A DNA stretch of 64,000 nt from the NCBI GenBank assembly GCA_963753575.1, contig CAVWCR010000003.1:4278001-4342000 (forward strand). Direction: 5' to 3'. The notes under the pieces are model-generated. The model searched no databases, was not told the DNA's origin, and saw only the letters and a list, made by a program, of their open reading frames with translations. The position numbers and the translations under genes were made by a program. Source of the stretch: VAZQ01 sp963753575. Lineage in GTDB: Bacteria > Pseudomonadota > Alphaproteobacteria > Rhizobiales > Xanthobacteraceae. This document shows positions 27,204 to 36,276 of the stretch, piece by piece (the stretch's first letter is position 1; every line of letters starts with the position of its first letter).

Positions 27204-28026
27204 ATGACCATCGCGGCACGCCACGCGGACATCAGCACACAGGACATCGTCTGCGACAACGGGATGCCGGCGTTCTTCGCGCATCCGACTGGCGGCGGCC
27301 CGTTCCCCACCGTCGTGCTGATGCACGAGCGCTACGGCCTGGTGAAGCATACGCGCGACCAGGCGATGCGCTCGGCGCGCGACGGCTTCGCGGTGCTGGC
27401 GCCGAACTTCTTCTTCCGCCATCCCGACCAGCACGTGCTCAACGCCGGCGACAGCCGCTACGACATGACCGATCCGGAGTCGGTCGAACTGATGAAGGTG
27501 GCGCTCCTCGCCATGAAGAAGCAGAAGGTCGCGGACCCGAGCCGCGTCGCAGTCTGCGGCTACTGCCAGACCGGCCGGCATCCGCTGGTGTTCGCCGCCG
27601 AGGTCCCGATCAGCGCCGCCGTAGTGTGGTACGGCGCCGCCAGCAAGCGCGAATGGGAGGCCAACAAGCTGCAGCCGAAGCCGCTGGTCGACATCATCGC
27701 GGCGCTGTCCTGCCCGGTGTTCGGCGCCTTTGGCGAGACTGATCACATCATCTCGCTCGACGACGTGCGGCGCTTCCGCGACAGCCTCGAAGCGCACAAG
27801 AAGAGCTACGACATCCACGTCTATAAGGACGCTCCGCACGGCTGGCTCAACGACACCATGCCGGGCCGCTATCGCAGGCCGCAGGCCGACGCCGGCTGGG
27901 CGGCGCAACAGCGCTTCCTGACCGAAGTGTTCGGCGGCGGCTACGACCCCGACACGATCCGCTGGCGCTTCGAATGCGAACTCGAGCCCCAACTACGATT
28001 TCTCCAAGAACGTGCGGCTGGAGTAG
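27204..28026 (+). CDS. Dienelactone hydrolase family protein (frameshifted 3' end)
   Basis: An alpha/beta hydrolase of the dienelactone hydrolase family. The triad is visible: Cys121 in CGYCQTG, Asp180 in FGETDH and His212 in DAPHGW. Such enzymes open lactone rings in aromatic degradation, and related ones act on other carboxylic esters. The expected C-terminus (PNYDFSKNVRLE, stop TAG at 28024-28026) is present but in the +1 frame: one extra C in the CCCC run at 27987-27990 shifts the frame, so the gene as written reads through an intergenic repeat and joins in frame to the next gene (stop at 29261). The coordinates give the inferred original gene. A sequencing error cannot be excluded. Confidence 0.8.
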
Positions 28027-28085
28027 CCGCTGTGTTGTTGCCGCACACACCCGTGCTGGCTTTGCGAAGGCCGGTGCCACAACGT

Positions 28086-28187
28086 TCCCTCCCCCCTTGC
28101 GGGGGAGGGACAGGGAGGGGGGTGACCGCACACGCCGAGTCTGCAGCCACCCCCCTCCCCACCCCTGCCCCACAAGAAGGGAGGGAG
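28086..28187. repeat. C/G-rich hairpin repeat (same family as at 38.0 and 38.5 kb)
   Basis: The 31 bases at 28086-28116 match the repeat at 38040-38070 with one mismatch. An inverted, more degenerate copy follows at about 28161-28187, and the inner arms GGGAGGGGGGTG (28113-28124) and CACCCCCCTCCC (28148-28159) are perfectly complementary. The whole can fold as one long hairpin. It lies between the dienelactone hydrolase and the following Bug receptor gene and is translated only because of the upstream frameshift. Confidence 0.85.
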
Positions 28188-28247
28188 GAGTCTGCGGCTC
28201 GCCCGCTCCATCACAGGAAGCTAGGCGCACGTGGCACCTTCGCCAGG

Positions 28248-29261
28248 ATGGTGATTTCCTTCACCACTCTTGTTTTCCTCGCCACCCCCGCGCGGGCCGA
28301 CGACATCGCCGACTTCTACCGCGGCAAGACCGTCACGCTCACGGTGGGCGCGGGCGCGGGCGGCGGCTATGACACGCTCGCGCGCACGGTGGCGCGGTTC
28401 CTGAACCTGCACCTGCCCGGCCATCCGATCATCGTGGTGCGCAACATGGCGGGCGCGGGCGGCGTGACAGCCGCCAACATCTTGTTCAACGGCGCCGACA
28501 AGGACGGCACCCATATCGGCCTCCTGCAGAGCAACACGCCGTTCGAGCCGCTCATTCGCGCCCGCAATACGCACTTTGACGCGACCCGCTTCAACTGGCT
28601 CGGCACCCCGAGCGTCGAGACCGGGCTGTTCGTGGTCGCAGCCACAGTGCCGGTCAACACGCTTGCGGATGCGCGCACACACGAGATCACGGTCGGAGCG
28701 GCCGGCGTGAACTCGACAGCCGCCTTCCACGCACGCCTGTTCGCCGACGTGTTCGGCGTGAAGCTCAAGATCAAGAGCGGCTACCTGGGCCAGACCGAAG
28801 CCTTCTTCGCGATCGAGCGCGGCGAGCTTGAAGGCTACACCAGCGTCGTCTATTCGGCCCTGCAGGCCACCAAGGCCGACTGGCTGCCGCAGAAAAAGAT
28901 CAAGCCGATCGCCTACTACGGGCCGGAAAAGCGCTCCGAGTTCGCGGGCGTCGCCTATGCGCGCGACGTGGCCGCGAGCGAAGACGACCGCATCCTGCTC
29001 GACGCCGCCTTTGCGCCGCTCGCGCTCGGCCGCCCGCTCGTCATGCCGCCGGGCGTGCCGGCCGATCGGCTCGCCGCCATGCGCAAGGCACTGACGGAGA
29101 CGTTCGCGGATCCGGGCTTCATCGCCGAGAGCGAGCGGCTGGCGCTCGGCCCGAACGAGCCGCAGAGCGGAGACGCCCTGCAGGCGGTCGTCGCACGCAC
29201 TTACGCCGCGCCGCAACGCGTGCTTGAGCGGCTGCGCAGGCTGCACACGGTGCCACGGTGA
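28248..29261 (+). CDS. Bug-family extracytoplasmic solute receptor D
   Basis: A 337-residue periplasmic receptor with signal peptide MVISFTTLVFLATPARA and mature start DDIADFYRGKTVTLTVGAG. Family blocks GGGYDTLARTV and NMAGAGGVTAANILFN are intact, and the C-terminus (QRVLERLRRLHTVP) resembles that of receptor E. In the sequence as given, this gene is in frame with the preceding hydrolase through a repeat, but the signal peptide marks the true start at 28248. Its stop overlaps the GTG of the SDR gene. Part of a catabolic operon; it probably delivers the substrate of the adjacent enzymes. Confidence 0.86.
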   Translation: MVISFTTLVFLATPARADDIADFYRGKTVTLTVGAGAGGGYDTLARTVARFLNLHLPGHPIIVVRNMAGAGGVTAANILFNGADKDGTHIGLLQSNTPFEPLIRARNTHFDATRFNWLGTPSVETGLFVVAATVPVNTLADARTHEITVGAAGVNSTAAFHARLFADVFGVKLKIKSGYLGQTEAFFAIERGELEGYTSVVYSALQATKADWLPQKKIKPIAYYGPEKRSEFAGVAYARDVAASEDDRILLDAAFAPLALGRPLVMPPGVPADRLAAMRKALTETFADPGFIAESERLALGPNEPQSGDALQAVVARTYAAPQRVLERLRRLHTVPR

Positions 29262-30049
29262 GCGGCTATCTTGGCGGTGGCGTCGCGCTGATCACCGGCG
29301 GCGGCGGCGAGATCGGCGGCGAGATCGCAAAACGCTTTGCGGCTGCGGGCGCGGCAGTCGCGCTGGCGGACGTGCGTCGCGAGGCCGCCGACACGATGGC
29401 GCGTGATATCAAAGCAGCCGGCGGAAGCGCGCTCGCGATCGCGGCCGATGTGTCGCGCGCGGACGATGCGCAACAGGCGGTTGCGCGCACGGTCGCAGCC
29501 TTCGGCAAGCTCACCACGCTCGTCAACGTCGCCGCGACGGTCACGCCGGACGGCACGGTCGAGAGCCTGACGCTGGCGGACTGGAACAACGCGCTCGCGG
29601 TCAACCTCACGGGCGCCTTTCTGATGTGCAAATATGCGGTGCCCGAGCTGCGCAAGGCCGGCGGCGGCACCATCATCAACATTGCCTCCCAGCTCGGGCA
29701 GATCGGCATCGCGGGCCGCTCGCCCTATTCGACCAGCAAGGCCGCGCTGATCCAGTTCACCAAGTGCCTCGCGATCGATCACGCCCGCGACCGCATCCGC
29801 GCCAACTCGCTGTCGCCCGGCGGCGTCGACACCGCGCGCATCCTGCGCCGGTTCGACAGCCGCGAAGCCGCCAACCGGGCGCGCGGCCCGGCCTATCTTT
29901 TGGGCCGCCCCGGCCGCGCCCAGGAGATTGCGGCGGGCGCGCTGTTTCTGGCATCGGAGGAATCCTCCTTCATGACGGGGGCAGATTTGCTGCTCGATGG
30001 CGGCTATCTTGCCTTCAAGGGTACGGTCGAGCCCCAACAACCAAGGTGA
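29258..30049 (+). CDS. Short-chain dehydrogenase/reductase
   Basis: A 263-residue classical SDR. The cofactor motif is TGGGGEIG at 13-20, the acidic residue in LADVRR (Asp38) suggests NAD(H) preference, and the catalytic set is Ser144, Tyr157 and Lys161 (YSTSK). The NNAG motif is varied to NVAA. The C-terminus has the usual GRAQEIAAGALFLASEESSFMTG block. It starts with GTG overlapping the stop of receptor D, and receptor E follows after 4 bases, so it is tightly embedded in the operon. It likely oxidises a hydroxy intermediate of the imported compound. Confidence 0.92.
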   Translation: MSGYLGGGVALITGGGGEIGGEIAKRFAAAGAAVALADVRREAADTMARDIKAAGGSALAIAADVSRADDAQQAVARTVAAFGKLTTLVNVAATVTPDGTVESLTLADWNNALAVNLTGAFLMCKYAVPELRKAGGGTIINIASQLGQIGIAGRSPYSTSKAALIQFTKCLAIDHARDRIRANSLSPGGVDTARILRRFDSREAANRARGPAYLLGRPGRAQEIAAGALFLASEESSFMTGADLLLDGGYLAFKGTVEPQQPR

Positions 30050-30053
30050 AGTC

Positions 30054-31079
30054 ATGCCGAGAATGTCCATTGCCGCGGTCGTCGCCACGCTCGCTGTCGG
30101 AGCGCATCCGGCGGCGGCGCAATCTGTCGCCGACTTCTACCGCGGCAAGACCGTCATCGTGGTGGTCTCGACCTCGACCGGCGGCGGCTATGACGCCATG
30201 GCGCGCGCGATCGCCCGCCGCATCGGCCAGCACGTGCCCGGCAACCCGGCCGTGGTGGTGCGCAACATGCCGGGCGCCGGCGGCATCACGGCGGTGAACT
30301 GGCTCTACAACGCGGCCGAGAAAGACGGCAGCGTTATCGGCCTGGTGCAGAACGGCACGCCGCTCGAGCCGCTGTTTGGCACCAAGGAGGCGCGCTACGA
30401 CGCCACCAAGTTCAACTGGCTCGGCACACCGAGCTACGAGGTCAGCATGGTGCTGCTCTGGCATACCGTGCCGGTGAACACGGTCGAGGACCTCAAGAGC
30501 CGCGAGACCAACGTGGGGGCGTCCGGCGCCAACTCGACGCCCGCGTTCTACACGCGCCTGCTCAATGCGACGCTCGGCACCAAGATGAAGCTGATCAACG
30601 GCTATCCGGGCCAGAACGACGCCTTCCTGGCGATGGAGCGCGGCGAGCTCGATGGCTATCCGAGCGTGTTCTACTCGGCGCTCACCTCGACGCGGCCGAA
30701 CTGGTTGCGCGACAAGCTCGCCAAGCCGATCGTGCAGTACGGGCCGCAGCGCCTGAAAGAACTGCCAAACGTGCCGTTCGCGCCCGATCTTCTCAGCAAT
30801 GCCGACGACAAGCTCATGATGCAGGCGGCGTTCGCCCCGCAGGCGCTGGGTCGCCCGCTCTTGCTGCCGCCGAGTGTGCCGGCCGACCGCGTCGCCGCCA
30901 TGCGCAAGGCGCTCGCCGACACCTTCACCGACCCCGAGTTCAAGGCCGACGCCGCCAAGATCGGCCTGATCGTGAACGCGCCGCAGACCGGCGAGCAGCT
31001 GCAGAAGGTGATCGTGGACGCCTATGCGACACCCTCGCGCGTCGTCGAGCGGCTGCGCAAGCTCAACCACCTGCAATAA
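30054..31079 (+). CDS. Bug-family extracytoplasmic solute receptor E
   Basis: A 341-residue periplasmic receptor, closely similar to receptor D: SVADFYRGKTV versus DIADFYRGKTV, TGGGYDAMARA versus GGGYDTLART, FNWLGTPS in both, and PSRVVERLRKLNHL versus PQRVLERLRRLHTV at the end. The signal peptide cleaves near PAAAQ. The ATG at 30054 has AAGGTGA upstream; the open frame begins earlier, inside the SDR gene. The two copies flank the SDR, so this is a second tandem duplication in the window. No membrane subunits are adjacent. Confidence 0.88.
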   Translation: MPRMSIAAVVATLAVGAHPAAAQSVADFYRGKTVIVVVSTSTGGGYDAMARAIARRIGQHVPGNPAVVVRNMPGAGGITAVNWLYNAAEKDGSVIGLVQNGTPLEPLFGTKEARYDATKFNWLGTPSYEVSMVLLWHTVPVNTVEDLKSRETNVGASGANSTPAFYTRLLNATLGTKMKLINGYPGQNDAFLAMERGELDGYPSVFYSALTSTRPNWLRDKLAKPIVQYGPQRLKELPNVPFAPDLLSNADDKLMMQAAFAPQALGRPLLLPPSVPADRVAAMRKALADTFTDPEFKADAAKIGLIVNAPQTGEQLQKVIVDAYATPSRVVERLRKLNHLQ

Positions 31080-31111
31080 GACTTCCAATAGAGCCAGAGA
31101 CAGTAAATCCC

Positions 31112-32284
31112 ATGTTGCAGACCACACAGACCGGCAAGCCGGCCGCCGTCCCGTCCCGCGATGAGATTCTGCGCCGCGCGCAGGCGCTGGTGCCGGTGGT
31201 GCAGGAGCGCGCCGCAGGTTGCGAAGCGCAGCGCCGCTGCCCGGACGAGACAATAAAGGACTATCTCGACAACGATCTCCTGCGCATCTGCCAGCCCGCG
31301 CGTTACGGCGGCTTCGAGCTCGGCTACGACGTGCTGTGCGAAGTGAGCCAGACGCTCGCGCGCGGCTGCGGCGCGCAGGGCTGGGTGCACATGGTGCTCG
31401 CCGACAATATCCTCAAGCTCGCCTCCTATTCGGCGCAGGCGCAGGAGGAGGTGTGGGGCAAGGATACGACCGCCAAGCTCTCGAACTGCGTGACCCCGGT
31501 CGGCACCGGCAAGCCGGTCGAGGGCGGCGTCATCTGGTCCGGCCGCCATACGTTTTCGAGCGGCGTCGACCACGCCCAGTGGGTGATGGCCGCCGGCACC
31601 ATCGACCATGGCGACCGCAAGCAGGGGTGCTCGGTGCTGGTGCCGCGGAGCGACATCACCATCATCGATGACTGGCACGTCATCGGGCTTGCGGGTACCG
31701 GCAGCAAGACCTTCGAGATCAAGCAGGCGTTCGTTCCCGCCCACCGCATCCTCGACAAGAAGGCGGCTGACGAGGGCAACGCGCCGGGCGCGAAGCTTTA
31801 CGCGGCGCCCTGCTTTCATCTGCCGCGCGGCGGCCCTTCGATCGCGAGCTTCGCTGCGGTGACGGTCGGCATCGCGGAAGGCTGTCTCGAGGAATACTAC
31901 AAATACACGCGGCCGCGGAAATCGCGCGGGACGCCGGTCGCGGCGCTCGCGGGCACGCAGATCACGGCCGCGACCGCGGCGGCCGAGATCGAGGCGGCGG
32001 CGCGCATGTATCTCGGCTCATTGCGCGAGGCGATGGAGATCCTCGAGCGCGGCGAGCCGTTCACCAAGCACCATCAGGTGCAAGGCAAGCGCAACATGGC
32101 GTATGCGGCAACGCTCTCGATCCATGCGGTGCAGAGGCTCTACAACGACGCCGGCGGGCGCGTGCTCTATGCCGACAACGAGTTGCAGCGCAAATTCCGC
32201 GACGCGCATGCGGCCGCCGCGCACCATTCGCTCAACTGGTTCACCGCCGCCGAGGAGTATGGCCGTTACGTGCTCGGCGCGTGA
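31112..32284 (+). CDS. Acyl-CoA-dehydrogenase-fold flavin monooxygenase (HpaB C2/HsaA-like)
   Basis: A 390-residue protein with the acyl-CoA dehydrogenase fold, most like two-component group D flavin monooxygenases (4-hydroxyphenylacetate or HsaA-type hydroxylases). Supporting blocks are CQPARYGGFELGYDV near the start, ARGCGAQGWVHMVLADN, SGRHTFSSGVDHAQWV in the middle strand region and the C-terminal AVQRLYNDAGGRVLYADNELQRKFRDAHAAAAH. The catalytic Glu of acyl-CoA dehydrogenases is not evident, which supports a hydroxylase. A partner flavin reductase is not seen in the window. It lies between receptor E and the GMC oxidoreductase. Confidence 0.8.
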   Translation: MLQTTQTGKPAAVPSRDEILRRAQALVPVVQERAAGCEAQRRCPDETIKDYLDNDLLRICQPARYGGFELGYDVLCEVSQTLARGCGAQGWVHMVLADNILKLASYSAQAQEEVWGKDTTAKLSNCVTPVGTGKPVEGGVIWSGRHTFSSGVDHAQWVMAAGTIDHGDRKQGCSVLVPRSDITIIDDWHVIGLAGTGSKTFEIKQAFVPAHRILDKKAADEGNAPGAKLYAAPCFHLPRGGPSIASFAAVTVGIAEGCLEEYYKYTRPRKSRGTPVAALAGTQITAATAAAEIEAAARMYLGSLREAMEILERGEPFTKHHQVQGKRNMAYAATLSIHAVQRLYNDAGGRVLYADNELQRKFRDAHAAAAHHSLNWFTAAEEYGRYVLGA

Positions 32285-32285
32285 C

Positions 32286-33983
32286 ATGGCTGAACAGGCG
32301 TACGATTACATCGTCGTCGGCGCGGGCTCGGCCGGCTGCGTGGTCGCAAGCCGGCTGAGCGAGCGCGCGGGCAACCGCGTGCTGCTGATCGAGGCCGGCG
32401 AGGACCATCCGCCCGGCCATGAGCCGGCGGAATTGCTCGACAGCTTCGCAGCGACCGCACATGCCAATCCGCGCTTCACCTGGCCGGGGCTCACCGCGGC
32501 GTTCGGCCCGCGGCCCGGCAATACGCCCGACCGGCGGCCGCGAAGGCGCTATACGCAAGGGCGCACGGTCGGCGGCACCTCCTCGATCAACGGCATGGTG
32601 GCGGTGCGCGGCCTGCCTTCCGACTACGACGAGTGGGCGCGCCGCGGCGCCACCGGCTGGGACTGGAACGGCGTCCTGCCCTACTTCTGCAAGCTCGAAA
32701 GCGACCAGGATTTCGACGGACCGCTGCACGGCAAGAGCGGGCCGGTCCCGCTGCGGCGGATCGCGAGCGGCTGGCCGCGCTTCGTCTGCGGCGTGTTCGC
32801 GGCGGTGGAGGACCAGGGCTGGAACTACGTCCACGACCAGAACGGCATTTTCGAGGACGGCTATTTCCCGATCGCGATCTCCAACATCCACGATCATCGC
32901 GTCTCCGCCGCCATGGCGTATCTCACGCCCGCCGTGCGGCGGCGGCCGAACCTCAAAATCATGAGCGAGACGCGCGCCGAGCGGCTCCTGTTCGACGGCA
33001 CACGCGTCACCGGCGCGCGCGTCGTACGGCATGGCCAGGCAAGCGACATCCGCGCGCGCGAGACCATCGTGAGCATGGGCGCGCTGCATTCACCGCTCTT
33101 ACTGATGCGCTCCGGCATCGGGCCGGCGGCCGAACTCTCCGCGCTCGGCATCGCGGTCGTCGCCGACCGCGGCGGCGTTGGCAAGCACCTGATGGAACAT
33201 CCCGGCGTCAACTTCGGCTGCTATCTCAAGCGCGACGCGCGGCTGCCCGCCGGCATGCGCCGGCAGATGTTCGCGGGCCTGCGCTTTTCCTCCGGCGTCG
33301 AGGGCTGCCCGGCCGGCGACATGTACATCATCCCGACCAACAAGGCGGCCTGGCATGCGATCGGGCATCGGCTTGGCCTCATTATGATGTGGGTCAACCG
33401 TTCATACTCGACCGGCGAGGTGCGGCTCACTTCGCGCGACCCCGCCGCCAAGCCCGTGATCGATTTCAACATGGGCTCGGACTGGCGCGACATGGAGCGG
33501 CTGGTCCTCGGCGTGCGCACGATGATCAAGCTGCAGGCGCATCCGGCGATCCGCGCGACGGTCGAGGAGATTTTCCCGGTCAGCTACAGCGACCGCGCCC
33601 GCAAATACGCGGTGCACAGCCGCTCGCACGCGCTGCAGACGTTGGTCGGAGGCACCCTGATGGATGCCTCCCCGCCGCTGCGCCGCCTGATGATCCGTAC
33701 GCTCATAGCGGATGGCCCCTCGATCGACGACCTGGCGGACGAAGAGACCATGAAGGACTGGATCCGCTCGACCGTGCTCGGCCACTGGCACGCCACTTCG
33801 ACCTGCCGCATGGGCGCGCCCGATGACGCGGGCGCAGTCACAGACCCGTCCGCGCGCGTCCATGGGGTCGCGGGGCTGCGCGTGTGCGATGCCTCGATCA
33901 TGCCGCTGGTGCCATGCGCCAACACCAACATTCCGACCATCATGGTGGGCGAGAAGGTGGCCGCGACGATATTGGCGGAGTGA
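32286..33983 (+). CDS. GMC-family FAD-dependent oxidoreductase
   Basis: A 565-residue glucose-methanol-choline oxidoreductase. The FAD motif GAGSAG is at 12-17, the second GMC signature is in RYTQGRTVGGTSSINGMV, and the catalytic His lies in GHWHATSTCRMG near 499-510. The second active-site position falls in CANTNIPT (Asn). There is no signal peptide, so it should be cytoplasmic. The start is ATG one base after the stop of the monooxygenase. It oxidises a primary or secondary alcohol; the substrate is probably an intermediate of the same pathway as the hydroxylase and SDR. Confidence 0.92.
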   Translation: MAEQAYDYIVVGAGSAGCVVASRLSERAGNRVLLIEAGEDHPPGHEPAELLDSFAATAHANPRFTWPGLTAAFGPRPGNTPDRRPRRRYTQGRTVGGTSSINGMVAVRGLPSDYDEWARRGATGWDWNGVLPYFCKLESDQDFDGPLHGKSGPVPLRRIASGWPRFVCGVFAAVEDQGWNYVHDQNGIFEDGYFPIAISNIHDHRVSAAMAYLTPAVRRRPNLKIMSETRAERLLFDGTRVTGARVVRHGQASDIRARETIVSMGALHSPLLLMRSGIGPAAELSALGIAVVADRGGVGKHLMEHPGVNFGCYLKRDARLPAGMRRQMFAGLRFSSGVEGCPAGDMYIIPTNKAAWHAIGHRLGLIMMWVNRSYSTGEVRLTSRDPAAKPVIDFNMGSDWRDMERLVLGVRTMIKLQAHPAIRATVEEIFPVSYSDRARKYAVHSRSHALQTLVGGTLMDASPPLRRLMIRTLIADGPSIDDLADEETMKDWIRSTVLGHWHATSTCRMGAPDDAGAVTDPSARVHGVAGLRVCDASIMPLVPCANTNIPTIMVGEKVAATILAE

Positions 33984-34002
33984 CAGCGACAGGGAGTGAC
34001 GG

Positions 34003-35547
34003 TTATTTCGTCCTCGTCCGCACGGAGGCCGAGGCCGCGGCCGCTGACGGCCTTGCCGCCGTGACCGCATGGTAGGCATCGACGAGACCGGCGCCGTAGT
34101 CACGCTCGTGCCCCTTGGGGCCGATCGGCTTGGCGGTACGGGTCAGGATGCGGCGGACGTCGGCGGGCTTGAGAGACGGATTGCGCTCGAGCAGCAGCGC
34201 CACCACACCGCTCACCTGCGCAGCCGCGACCGAGGTACCGGTGGTGAACTGATAGGTTCCGCCCGTGCTGGGCGCCAGAATGTCGACGCCGGGCGCCGCC
34301 ACCGTGATGTAGCTGCCGCGATTGGCGCCCGAGAATACCTTGTCGTCGACGTCGGTCGCGGTCACCGCGATCACGTTCGGGTCAGCCGCCGGATAGAGCG
34401 GCGGCGACTGCGGGCCGGCGTTGCCGGCTGCCGCGACCATCACCACGCCCTTTCTGGCGACGCGCGCGATCGCGTCGCGCAGCCGCGGATCGGCGGGGCC
34501 CGCGAAGCTCATGTTGATGACGCGGGCGCCGTGTGCGACCGCCCAGTCGAGCCCCCTGATGATGTTGAACGTGGTGCCGTCCGCGCTCGATGACCGCGCA
34601 CTGAAAGCACGCACGGTGAGGAGCCCCACGCGCGGGGCGATGCCGAGCATGGTGCGATGCGCCACGATCGCGCCCGCCATGCCGGTGCCATGCGAATGCG
34701 GGGTCGTGTCGGCGGCAGCGTCGAGATTGTCCACGACCGCGCCCGCGATGTCGGGATGCGCGGCGTCGACGCCGGAATCGATCACGGCGACCAGCACACG
34801 GTTGCCGGTTGCGAGCCGATGCGCCTCGGTCAGGCCGAGCTTCTCAGGCGCGTATTGATCGCCGTTCAGGAGCGCGACTGTGGGCCCGGCCAGTTCCTGG
34901 GCAAGCTCGTAGACATAGAGCGGCTGCGCGCCCGCGATCACCCGCTCCCGGGCCAGGCCGCGGATCATGTCCGCCACCGTGCCGCCGCCGTCGAGGCGCC
35001 AGCGATGCAGCGTGCGTCCGGTGAGCCGGACCGCCCGGGTCTCGAGCCGGGTCATGTGATGGCGCGCCGCAATCGCATTCATCGTCGCCGCCGACACGTT
35101 CGACGGAATGTCGAGCATGAGCTCGTTCTTTACGAAACGGGTCTCGCCGATCGGCGGCAAGTCGAAGCCCCTGCGCAGCGCCTGGGTCGTCGGCCCGCGC
35201 CTGCTGCCCTGGTTTCCTTGGCTGCCCTGATTGCCCGGCGGATTCTGCCCAGGTGGCTGCTGCGAGGTGAGTTGATCGGGCGGCGGGTTCGGCGGAGGCT
35301 GCAGAGACGGAGGCGGATCCGGTTTGTTGAACACGTGGTTCCCGATCATCCAGCCCACGATGGCGACGGCGATGCCGCCGACCACGTACCAGATGACCTT
35401 CTTGCCGTCGCCGGACCCTGAGGGCGCGGGGCCCTGGTCTCGCGAAGGAGGACCGTTTGGGGAGATTTGAGCGTGTGCACCGTCGGCCACGCCGGCAACA
35501 GCCAAGACCGCCGCCAGCAACAGGCGGATGAGCGTCGTCCTGATCAT
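34003..35547 (-). CDS. Membrane-anchored S8 subtilisin-like serine protease
   Basis: A 514-residue subtilase. The triad is complete: Asp in VAVIDSGVDAAHPD, His in SHGTGMAGAIVAH and Ser in TTGTSVAAAQVSG, with the oxyanion Asn in AAAGNAGP. Ahead of the protease are a signal peptide (ending near AHAQ), a second hydrophobic segment (VIWYVVGGIAVAIVGWMIG) and a long Pro/Gln/Gly-rich linker (PPPSLQPPPNPPPDQ and beyond), so the catalytic domain is probably held at the membrane facing the periplasm. The segment ETRFVKNELMLDIP...ETRAVRL looks like an inhibitor-type prodomain. I chose the ATG at 35547 over the longer frame to 35631. Confidence 0.88.
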   Translation of the reverse strand: MIRTTLIRLLLAAVLAVAGVADGAHAQISPNGPPSRDQGPAPSGSGDGKKVIWYVVGGIAVAIVGWMIGNHVFNKPDPPPSLQPPPNPPPDQLTSQQPPGQNPPGNQGSQGNQGSRRGPTTQALRRGFDLPPIGETRFVKNELMLDIPSNVSAATMNAIAARHHMTRLETRAVRLTGRTLHRWRLDGGGTVADMIRGLARERVIAGAQPLYVYELAQELAGPTVALLNGDQYAPEKLGLTEAHRLATGNRVLVAVIDSGVDAAHPDIAGAVVDNLDAAADTTPHSHGTGMAGAIVAHRTMLGIAPRVGLLTVRAFSARSSSADGTTFNIIRGLDWAVAHGARVINMSFAGPADPRLRDAIARVARKGVVMVAAAGNAGPQSPPLYPAADPNVIAVTATDVDDKVFSGANRGSYITVAAPGVDILAPSTGGTYQFTTGTSVAAAQVSGVVALLLERNPSLKPADVRRILTRTAKPIGPKGHERDYGAGLVDAYHAVTAARPSAAAASASVRTRTK

Positions 35548-35715
35548 CTCCGGACTGCGTCCCCAGCCACGCAAACAGCGCCCCGGCTCTTTGCCGCCCC
35601 CGGCAAGCCGCGACTTTGTGACTGCTGCCACAAGCCGATGGCGAAACTGTGTTGACCTATCACAGTGCGGCCCTACCCCACAATTATTCGGGCTGAATTA
35701 CCCCGGCTCACCGAA

Positions 35716-36276
35716 TTACGTACCGCGCGGACGGTCCGGCGCCGCCAGCACCAACGCCCAGAATACCTTGTACTTTGAGTGCGGCGAGTAGGCCGCGGCA
35801 ATGCCCATGCTGGTGGCACCCGGGAGCAGCATGTTCTTACGGTGCGACGGAGAATCACGCCAACCCGAGAATGCCTGCGCCAGCGTGTGGTAGCCGGCTC
35901 CGATATTCTCGGCGCCAATCCGAGCATCGTAGCCGGAGGACCGCAGCCGTTGGCTGAAACCGCCGAGCACATTGTGGTCGAGCTTGTCGCGCGCCGCCAT
36001 GGCGCGGGCCTGGGCCTCTGCGACCTTCATGAGCTGTGGGTCGATGCGAACAGGCGACAGCCCATTGTTGGTGCGGTAGCCCGATATCATGGAGGCCGCC
36101 ATGGCGGCGTCGACCTTCGCGTCCGCGGACGCCAAGCTGCTGTAGAAACTAGGGTCTCCCGCAGGCGGATCGCGATCGCCGGCGCAGGCGGCAAGCCCGA
36201 ACAGGGCGGCTGCGCCCAAGGCAACTGCGCCTAAGCGGCCTCCAAAGACTCGCACACCCGACCTCAGAATCCCCAT
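35716..36276 (-). CDS. CAP-domain lipoprotein
   Basis: A 186-residue CAP (SCP/PR-1-like) protein. The N-terminus has a lipobox, FGLAAC, so it is likely a lipoprotein. The CAP domain shows SGYRTNNGLSPVRIDPQLMKVAEAQA in pieces typical of bacterial members, HN in KLDHNV, the signature GAENIGAGYHT and GWRDSPSHRKNML. These are the putative metal-binding His/Glu positions. Bacterial CAP proteins are of uncertain function, some being endopeptidases or lipid binders. The frame extends to 36291 via a TTG; the ATG at 36276 fits the short lipoprotein signal better. Confidence 0.88.
   Translation of the reverse strand: MGILRSGVRVFGGRLGAVALGAAALFGLAACAGDRDPPAGDPSFYSSLASADAKVDAAMAASMISGYRTNNGLSPVRIDPQLMKVAEAQARAMAARDKLDHNVLGGFSQRLRSSGYDARIGAENIGAGYHTLAQAFSGWRDSPSHRKNMLLPGATSMGIAAAYSPHSKYKVFWALVLAAPDRPRGT

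Noticed and set aside
28086..28187. CRISPR-like repeat at 28.1 kb
   Set aside because: Repeats are inverted and degenerate, with no regular spacer spacing; it is a hairpin element, not an array.
27204..29261. A genuine bifunctional hydrolase-receptor fusion protein
   Set aside because: The receptor half keeps its own signal peptide, the linker is translated repeat DNA, and a normal hydrolase end with stop exists one base out of frame. A cytoplasmic enzyme fused ahead of a signal peptide would make little sense.
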